A DNA stretch of 8,772 nt. Source: Dehalococcoidia bacterium (GTDB lineage Bacteria; Chloroflexota; Dehalococcoidia; Tepidiformales; Tepidiformaceae). Made by a program: the position numbers and the translations under genes. Below, one piece after another: positions 1 through 5,302 of this stretch. Every line of letters begins with the position of its first letter. Position 1 is the first letter of the stretch. A model generated the notes under the pieces. It worked only from the letters and a program-made list of their open reading frames with translations, searched no databases and was not told where the DNA came from. Location of the stretch: positions 1 to 8,772 of the forward strand of contig SLAK01000448.1 of the NCBI GenBank assembly GCA_007126855.1, in the 5' to 3' direction.

Positions 1-191
1 ACGGTGGCATCGCTGGACCAGGAGAAGGTTTCTTCGTGGCCGGTTTCGCTGCGGTAGCCGAGGCCCATGCGGCGAGTGCGCAGGGTCGAGAGCGCGCGGA
101 AGACGGAGGGGCCGTCTTCGAAGACGCGGGCGATGGCGGCGTGCTCTTCCGGGGTGAGCGTTGTGGTAACGGGGTTGCCAGCGGCGGTCAT
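1..191 (-). CDS. Unrecognised protein, N-terminal 63 residues only (cut by left edge)
   Basis: The reading frame opens with ATG at 191-189, which overlaps the TGA of alpha-2 (190-188) as ATGA, and stays open to the window edge. A strong GGAGGT ribosome site (206-201) sits 9 nt upstream, so the start is well supported and translation is probably coupled to alpha-2. The visible protein begins MTAAGNPVTTTLTPEEHAAI, looks helical and charged (a Glu/Ala-rich stretch, then RALSTLRTRRMGLGYRSE), and ends in SWSSDAT at the edge. It contains no cysteine, no signal peptide and no membrane segment. It is therefore not the start of a beta-type ferredoxin subunit, and it does not resemble the gamma subunit or the TorD-like chaperones in this window. 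I do not recognise the family. Its place as last visible gene of the operon suggests a role with the molybdoenzyme, which is inference only. Confidence 0.75.
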   Translation of the reverse strand, partial: MTAAGNPVTTTLTPEEHAAIARVFEDGPSVFRALSTLRTRRMGLGYRSETGHEETFSWSSDAT

Positions 192-2935
192 GCTTTCGAT
201 ACCTCCACAAAGACGGCGCGGTCGGCGGGCACGGGTTGCCAGCCGAAGGGCAGATAGCGCAGGTGGCCATAGCGGCTGACCAAATGGAGCCACTTGACCA
301 TGCCGGGTTCGACTTCGTTCGCGCCCTTCCAGCCGGGGAACATATGGGGCTCCCAGCCGTTGTAGACAATGAGCTGGCCAGGGCGGACGCGCGGTGAAAC
401 GCGGGCCCGGACGCAGTAATCGCCGCGATCGTTCGCGACGCGGACCATATCGCCATCTTTCACGCCGCGTTCGCGGGCATTGACGATGGAAAGGATGGCA
501 AGCGGTTCGCCACGGTGGGTGCCAGCAAGGATGGGATTGCCCATGGAGGCTGCGTGGACGGTCCAGCGAGAGTGGCCACTGGTGACCAGCAGCGGGTAGT
601 CGCCGCCCATCTTCGGCGTCTCTTTGTGGCAGGGCAGGTCTTCGCCGGCTTCGGCGAACCAGGGGTGGTCGATAAGGAACTGGGCGCGGCGCGTGAGCGT
701 GGGGAAGGGGACGCCATCTTTGACGTGCCATTCGTAGGCGGTGACGGTCTCGTCCTTCTTGACGTCGGCCGCAAGGGAGAGGCCGGGGGCAAACATGCCC
801 AGGCCGGCGAATCGCACAGTGCCCTTTTCGCGCAGCGAGCCGAGGGTGCCGTCGGGCGGGAGGGTGCCGGCTTCGATGGAGTCGCGAAGCCAGGTATCGA
901 GGACGACTTCTTCGTCGTCGTAGGCTCCATTGAGGGTGAAGGCCTGGGCCAGGTTATCCAGGCGACGCGGCTGGCGGCGGCCGTCCAGGTATTCGACGAT
1001 GTCTTCCTCGATGGCGCGCTCCTGCACCTTTTCCGACAGGGCCTTGAAGATTTCCCATTCGGTACGGGCTTCGCCGAGCGGCTCGACCGACTTTTCGGAG
1101 AAGCCGACGTGGAAGGAATGGGTAATGGCGTACTGGAGGTTGTCGCGCTCGTACTGCATTGCCGCAGGCAGGACGATATCGGCCTGGAGAGCAGTGGCAC
1201 TCATGCGGTTGTCGACGACGATGACCTTCTCGAGGTTTGGCCAGAGGGTTTCAAGGAGAGCATCGCGGCCGCCGCGCTGGCGGCGGAGGGGATTGGTGGC
1301 GACGATGAAGAGCACCTGGGGATCGGTGTCGGGGCCGGGCTTGACCAGGCCGCCCCACCAACCGCGGCGGGTGGCATCGGAGACGTAGTCTTCGAAGGAG
1401 CGGGACATGGTTGGGTCGGACCATTCGGCGCGGTTCCAGGTTTCGGCATAGCCGCAGTGGTAGAAGTGGAAGAATGCCGGGGGGCTGGCAGTGCCGGCGG
1501 CAAGGCCGCGCTGGAGCAGCTCGTAGCCGAGGATTTCGTCGGAGGCGTCGGGGTCCTGGGAGCGGAGGGTTTCGATGGCGCCTTCGAGGCCTTCCATGAC
1601 GCGGATGGTTTCGGCGAGGCCGTGGCGTTGCTTCATGCCGAAGAGCATGTAGCCATCGAGGCCGGCCAGGGCGAGGCCCATGATGCCGGTGCCTTTGCGC
1701 CCCCAGTTGCCGGTGAGCGCAAGGAGGAGGCACATGGCGCGTTCCATGAGGTCGCCGTGGTAGTACTTGGCGGCGTTGAAACCTTCCAGGATCTTGGTGC
1801 GTTTGGAGGCAGCCTGGCGCGCGAGAGTCCGGATGACTTCCGGGTTGACGCCGCAGACCGGGCCTGCTGCTTCTGGCGTGTACTCCGCGAGCCGTGCGCG
1901 GAGCAGCTCCCAGGCGGTGGTGACTGTCGCGGTCTGGCCATCGGCGAGGCTGAGGCTGAACTCGCCTTCGAGGGCCGGGTTGGCGCCTTCGAGCAGGAGT
2001 GAGCCGCGCGGTGCGGGGGCCACTTCGCCGGTGTTTTCGTCCCACCAGAAGAACTGGTCATCGCGGGTACCGGCGCTCAGCTCAGGGCCGCGGACGAAGC
2101 GGCGCGTGTCGGGGTGGACGAGCAACGGGAGGTCGGTCTGGGACTGGACGAATGCGCGGTCGTAGAGCCCTTCTTCGACGATGACCTGGCACATGGCCAG
2201 GGCGAGTGCGGCGTCGGTCGCGGGCCGGACGGGGACATAGGTGTCGGCCATGAGCGCGGAGGGGCTGTAATCGGGCGCGATGCAGACGACCTGGGAGCCG
2301 TTGTAGCGTGCCTCGTTGATGAAGTGGGCGTAGGGGATGGCGGTGTATGAGGGGTTGGAGTGCCAGATGAGGATGAGCTCGGTGTGGAAGGTGTCGTCCA
2401 CGGGGCTGGCGCAGGAGAACTTGCCGAAGGTGATGTGGTGTCCGGCAGGGAAATCGTTGATGAGCCCGTTGGCGTCGAGCGTTGTGGCGCCGATGAGCCC
2501 GGCGAAGCGGAGGTAGGCCACCTGGGTGAGGAGGCCGCCTTCGACGGTTTCTTCGAAAACGATGGATTCGGGGCCTTCGTAGTCGATGGCTTCGATGATG
2601 GCGTCGGCGACTTCGGTGAGGGCTTCGTCCCAGGAGATGCGCTCCCAGTCGCCGGCGCCGCGCTCGCCTTTGCGGCGCATGGGGTAGCGGAGGCGGTCGG
2701 GAGAATCGAGCTGGACGCTCCATGCGCTGCCCTTCTGGCAGCTCATGGGGTTCATGTCGGGGACGCCTTCCTCGACGGGGGCGAAAGCAGCGGCCGGCTC
2801 TTCGAAGGCGACGGCGCCATCGCGCGCATAGACGCGATAGGGGCATGTGGCCAGGCAGTTGAGGCAATGCGTGCCAAAGGTCGCCCGATCCCACTGCCAG
2901 CGGGCACGGTAAGGCAAGGCGGTGTTGGAATTCAC
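188..2935 (-). CDS. Molybdopterin oxidoreductase catalytic (alpha) subunit 2, type II DMSO reductase family
   Basis: 915 aa, the second catalytic subunit of the locus. It should bind bis-MGD molybdenum and one [4Fe-4S] cluster (FS0). Residues seen: H23-x3-C27-x3-C31 with C66 in NPMSCQKG, the NarG-style FS0 set with His as first ligand; D161 in LINDF, aligned with the NarG Asp that ligates Mo and defines type II; SQTDLPLLV near 265-273; a C-terminal cofactor-cap region with TSGHSRW (785-791), GTHRGEP and NGWEP. There is no twin-arginine signal: the conserved region begins within 20 residues, so a cytoplasmic place is inferred. The start is GTG at 2935 with no clear Shine-Dalgarno, 20 bp after the chaperone stop; coupling is likely, and the frame is open upstream, so the start is less certain than the others. 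It is a divergent paralog of alpha-1 (roughly 40-50 % identical by eye). The substrate is unknown; the nearest described relatives act on nitrate, selenate, chlorate, DMS or hydrocarbons. Confidence 0.93.
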   Translation of the reverse strand: MNSNTALPYRARWQWDRATFGTHCLNCLATCPYRVYARDGAVAFEEPAAAFAPVEEGVPDMNPMSCQKGSAWSVQLDSPDRLRYPMRRKGERGAGDWERISWDEALTEVADAIIEAIDYEGPESIVFEETVEGGLLTQVAYLRFAGLIGATTLDANGLINDFPAGHHITFGKFSCASPVDDTFHTELILIWHSNPSYTAIPYAHFINEARYNGSQVVCIAPDYSPSALMADTYVPVRPATDAALALAMCQVIVEEGLYDRAFVQSQTDLPLLVHPDTRRFVRGPELSAGTRDDQFFWWDENTGEVAPAPRGSLLLEGANPALEGEFSLSLADGQTATVTTAWELLRARLAEYTPEAAGPVCGVNPEVIRTLARQAASKRTKILEGFNAAKYYHGDLMERAMCLLLALTGNWGRKGTGIMGLALAGLDGYMLFGMKQRHGLAETIRVMEGLEGAIETLRSQDPDASDEILGYELLQRGLAAGTASPPAFFHFYHCGYAETWNRAEWSDPTMSRSFEDYVSDATRRGWWGGLVKPGPDTDPQVLFIVATNPLRRQRGGRDALLETLWPNLEKVIVVDNRMSATALQADIVLPAAMQYERDNLQYAITHSFHVGFSEKSVEPLGEARTEWEIFKALSEKVQERAIEEDIVEYLDGRRQPRRLDNLAQAFTLNGAYDDEEVVLDTWLRDSIEAGTLPPDGTLGSLREKGTVRFAGLGMFAPGLSLAADVKKDETVTAYEWHVKDGVPFPTLTRRAQFLIDHPWFAEAGEDLPCHKETPKMGGDYPLLVTSGHSRWTVHAASMGNPILAGTHRGEPLAILSIVNARERGVKDGDMVRVANDRGDYCVRARVSPRVRPGQLIVYNGWEPHMFPGWKGANEVEPGMVKWLHLVSRYGHLRYLPFGWQPVPADRAVFVEVSKA
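201..206 (-). promoter_or_regulatory. Ribosome binding site of the left-edge gene
   Basis: GGAGGT on the minus strand lies 9 nt before ATG 191, inside the last codons of alpha-2. It is the best Shine-Dalgarno in the window and the main support for the truncated gene at the left edge being real. Confidence 0.75.
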
Positions 2936-2955
2936 AACGCTACAACCAGCAGGGA

Positions 2956-3642
2956 TTAGCCAGCCTGGAGGCTGGCGGCGTATTCAGCATCTGCAAGCAC
3001 AAAGGAGGCGGTGGTCGCGGCGGCCCACTGCCAGAAGGGCCAGGTGTCCGCAGCGGCGACTTTCTCTTTGAGCCGCGTCATCCATGGTGCGAGCTGGCGC
3101 TCGAGGAAATCGTGCTGCGCGCGCTGGAAGGATGCGCGCAGGCGCGGCGAGGAGGAGACCGCTTCCTTGAAGGTGAGGAACTTCATGAATTCGAGCTCGG
3201 TGGCCAGGTGGTCGCCGGGCCGCGGGTCTTCGGCCGAGGTGCTGAGGCCAAAGTATTCATAGAAGCGCAGGACCTCTTCGCGGTTGTTCGACGGGCCGCC
3301 GTTGTAATGCTCGCTAACGAGCGACACGGGCGGGCCCCCGGTGCCGGGGCCGACTTCGAAGGCCGCCAGGTATTCAGCCTCGAAGGCTTCGCGCGAGGGC
3401 TCGTCGAGCGGAGGCTGCTGGCCGAAGTCGAACGCATAGGGCAGCAGCTTCGCGGCATCGGTGAGCTGTGCCGGCCATTCGCCGGTGCTGGCCCAGGCGT
3501 GGGTTTCGTCGTCGGGCGAGCCGACGAGGCGGGCCAGGAGCTGGTAGACGCCGGTCCTTGCGGTCGTTTCGTTGTCTTCGAGCTCCTGGTCGGGGAGGGC
3601 TTCGCCGTCCATCTTGAGTCCGGCGAGGGAATACACAAACAT
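2956..3642 (-). CDS. TorD/DmsD-like molybdoenzyme maturation chaperone (type II family)
   Basis: 228 aa, the usual TorD/NarJ size. Such proteins bind the apo-catalytic subunit and help insert the molybdenum cofactor; they are not part of the final enzyme. Family signs: an N-terminal helix TARTGVYQLLARLVGSP (27-43), EYLAAFEVG (90-98), then the signature block RFYEYFGLS with DPRPGDHLATELEFMKFL (127-156), followed by a long amphipathic helix AQHDFLERQLAPW. I chose ATG at 3642 rather than the longer in-frame start at 3801, because it has an AGGAG site (3654-3650) 7 nt upstream and lies one base after the beta-subunit stop; the extra N-terminus of the longer version is Pro/Ser/Arg-rich and overlaps the beta gene. 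It lies between the beta and alpha-2 genes, so it could serve either or both alpha subunits. It is clearly homologous to the partial chaperone at the right edge. It matches the DdhD/EbdD/SerD role. Confidence 0.92.
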   Translation of the reverse strand: MFVYSLAGLKMDGEALPDQELEDNETTARTGVYQLLARLVGSPDDETHAWASTGEWPAQLTDAAKLLPYAFDFGQQPPLDEPSREAFEAEYLAAFEVGPGTGGPPVSLVSEHYNGGPSNNREEVLRFYEYFGLSTSAEDPRPGDHLATELEFMKFLTFKEAVSSSPRLRASFQRAQHDFLERQLAPWMTRLKEKVAAADTWPFWQWAAATTASFVLADAEYAASLQAG

Positions 3643-3643
3643 G

Positions 3644-4699
3644 TCACGTCTCCTGGTGGGCAGTAGGTTCGGGCGTGAGGGTTGCCGGGTCGACGGTGAA
3701 CGGGCCAAGGAGCTCGTGCCACCGGTAGGCGATGAGGGTCTTAAGGATTTCAGAGGAGCCACCGGACCGGACGGTTTCCATTTCGCTCTTGAGGGTGGCA
3801 AGTGCGTCGTGGACTTCGGGCCCGAAGAGGGACTCCAGGTACTCCTTCGGAATGCGCGGGGTGTCGTGATCGATACTCATATCGTCGCGGAGCCGGTGCG
3901 GAGCGAGCGGTGGGACGTAGTAGACATTGGGCTTGGTGCCGGCTTCGGGATGGAGTGGGAGCGCGACGTTCCACTCCTTGACGAGCTTGTGGACCGGGCC
4001 TTCGGCGTCGTCGAGGAAGCCGATGAAGACGGCGCGGCCGGGGCACTGGCGAACGCAGACGGGCGCGACGCCGGCTTCGATGCGCGGGAAGCAGCCAATG
4101 CACTGCTGGGAGACGTTGCGCTCGTAGTTGAAGTAGATCTTCTTGTAGGGGCAGGCTTCCATGCAGAAGCGGTCGCCCATGCAGACTTCTTCGTCGCGGA
4201 GGACAAGGCCGTCGTCGGTCTTGTGGAGGGCGCCGGTGGGGCAGGCTTCCATGCAGGTGGGTTCGCTGCAGTGGTTGCAGATGCGGGGCATGTAGAAGTA
4301 GTAGGAGTTCGGCCATTCGCCGGCGCCCTGGTCTTCGTCCCAGTTCATGGCCCAGCGGTTTTCACGCGGTCCCTGGGGTTCGAGGTGGGCTTTGCCGCCG
4401 GTGCCGCCGTAGAAGACTTCTTCGTAGTTGTAGTCGAAGCCGCCGCCGAACTCTTCGCGGGTGGGCTGATGGCCGGGGAGGGGCGCGCCGGTCTGCGGGT
4501 CCCTGCCGCCGCCCATGGACTCCCAGTCCTTCGGGGTGCCGAGGCCGGGCATGGTGTTGACGGAGCACCACCATTGCTGTTTTTCGCCGTCCTCACGCGT
4601 CCAGAGGACCTTGCAGGCAACAGAGCAGGTCTGGCAGCCGATGCACTTATTGAGGTCGAAGACCCAGGCGAGCTGGCGGGAAGAAGTGGGTGCAGTCAT
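3644..4699 (-). CDS. Iron-sulfur (beta) subunit, NarH/EbdB/DdhB-like, four Fe-S clusters
   Basis: 351 aa. It should wire electrons between the alpha FS0 cluster and the gamma heme or another carrier. Four cysteine groups are visible: C19-x2-C22-x2-C25-x3-C29; C141-x2-C144-x4-C149-x3-C153; C173-x2-D176-x2-C179-x3-C183; and C200-x2-C203-x11-C215-x3-C219. The motifs ACPYKKIYFN and CFPRIEAG match the NarH/type II beta family. In that family the second position of the third group is an aromatic residue (Trp in NarH) and the cluster is [3Fe-4S]; here it is Asp176, which in some ferredoxins can ligate a fourth iron. There is no signal peptide, as expected, because these subunits travel folded with alpha when exported. 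The start at 4699 has GAGGAG (4711-4706) 6 nt upstream and lies 3 bp after the gamma stop. The length fits the shorter Ebd/Ddh/Ser group rather than NarH (about 500 aa). Only one beta gene is visible for two alpha subunits. Confidence 0.95.
   Translation of the reverse strand: MTAPTSSRQLAWVFDLNKCIGCQTCSVACKVLWTREDGEKQQWWCSVNTMPGLGTPKDWESMGGGRDPQTGAPLPGHQPTREEFGGGFDYNYEEVFYGGTGGKAHLEPQGPRENRWAMNWDEDQGAGEWPNSYYFYMPRICNHCSEPTCMEACPTGALHKTDDGLVLRDEEVCMGDRFCMEACPYKKIYFNYERNVSQQCIGCFPRIEAGVAPVCVRQCPGRAVFIGFLDDAEGPVHKLVKEWNVALPLHPEAGTKPNVYYVPPLAPHRLRDDMSIDHDTPRIPKEYLESLFGPEVHDALATLKSEMETVRSGGSSEILKTLIAYRWHELLGPFTVDPATLTPEPTAHQET
3650..3654 (-). promoter_or_regulatory. Ribosome binding site deciding the chaperone start
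   Basis: AGGAG on the minus strand lies 7 nt before ATG 3642, within the end of the beta gene. It supports the 228-residue chaperone over the longer in-frame version that would begin at 3801. Confidence 0.75.
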
Positions 4700-4702
4700 T
4701 GG

Positions 4703-5302
4703 TTACTCCTCGGCGGTTTCGAGCTGGAGCCAGTCCTGGCTCACGGCGGCGAGCCCGCCGCGTTCTTCGTTTGAGCCATTCCAGATGGCGACGCCAACTT
4801 TGCCTTTGCCGGCCACGGCTTCGGGGCCTGCGAAGACAACGCCCCAGGCGCCGTTGTTGCAGGCGCCCCTGGCGGAGAGTTCGCTTCCGTCGTCCTTGCG
4901 GAAGACGCCGGGCCCGCGGGAGACGAGCCGGAGCGGCGAGGGCCGCCCGTCCTCCCAGAACCAGAGGGCCAGGGGCTTTTCGGGATCGCCCATGGTGGCC
5001 AGGGCGCCGGTGCCGTTCATGGGGAAGATGGCGCTGGCGGCGTCCTGGAACTCGGCGTTGGGGCGGGGGTCGTCGGGCCATTCAACGCGGATGTAGAGGC
5101 GGTCGCCATCGCTGGCGGCGGCGACGCGGGCCTCGACAGTCTGGCCATAGGGCCGGTCTTTCCAGGCGGCGCGGATATAGCGGTTTGGCTGGGCCTCGTA
5201 GTCCACCGGGTTGAGGGCCACGGTGGTGGCAGGGAGGGCCGACCATGCCTGGCCCCAGGGGTCGGCGAGGCCCTGGCCTGCGTCGACGCGTTCTACTTTC
5301 AT
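4703..5302 (-). CDS. Heme b-type gamma subunit, ethylbenzene dehydrogenase/DMS dehydrogenase gamma-like
   Basis: 199 aa, similar to the heme-b gamma subunits of type II enzymes (EbdC, DdhC, SerC, ClrC), which exchange electrons between the beta subunit and a carrier. Family-like parts: a beta-rich fold with GDRLYIRVEWPD (66-77), DAASAIFPM (87-95), MGDPEKPLALWFWEDG (104-119) and VGVAIWNGSNEERGG (169-183). M104 or M95 could be the Met axial ligand. In relatives I remember a Lys shortly after the IWDG segment; here that stretch reads GLAAVS (183-188), so the second ligand may be missing. Known gamma subunits carry Sec signals for the periplasm; this one starts straight into the domain, MKVERVDAGQGLADPW. 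ATG overlaps the alpha-1 TGA as ATGA, with AGAGGTG (5314-5308) upstream. The family match is by pattern, with less sharp motifs than alpha or beta. Heme binding is likely but not proven. Confidence 0.82.
   Translation of the reverse strand: MKVERVDAGQGLADPWGQAWSALPATTVALNPVDYEAQPNRYIRAAWKDRPYGQTVEARVAAASDGDRLYIRVEWPDDPRPNAEFQDAASAIFPMNGTGALATMGDPEKPLALWFWEDGRPSPLRLVSRGPGVFRKDDGSELSARGACNNGAWGVVFAGPEAVAGKGKVGVAIWNGSNEERGGLAAVSQDWLQLETAEE
4706..4711 (-). promoter_or_regulatory. Ribosome binding site of the beta subunit
   Basis: GAGGAG on the minus strand lies 6 nt before the beta ATG (4699) and inside the last codons of gamma. It fixes the beta start and points to translational coupling. Confidence 0.75.

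Noticed and set aside
515..2002. Long plus-strand open frame (495 codons) opposite alpha-2
   Set aside because: It is antisense to a clearly conserved gene. The translation is Gly/Ala/Val/Glu-rich with no motif, as expected for the complementary frame of GC-biased codons.
3643..3801. Longer N-terminus for the chaperone (start at 3801)
   Set aside because: The extension overlaps the beta gene and is Pro/Ser/Arg-rich; the ATG at 3642 has a good AGGAG and one-base spacing after the beta stop.
3572..4774. Plus-strand open frame of 400 codons opposite the beta subunit
   Set aside because: Same antisense shadow; low-complexity composition, no ribosome site in keeping with the neighbours, and it spans several real gene boundaries.
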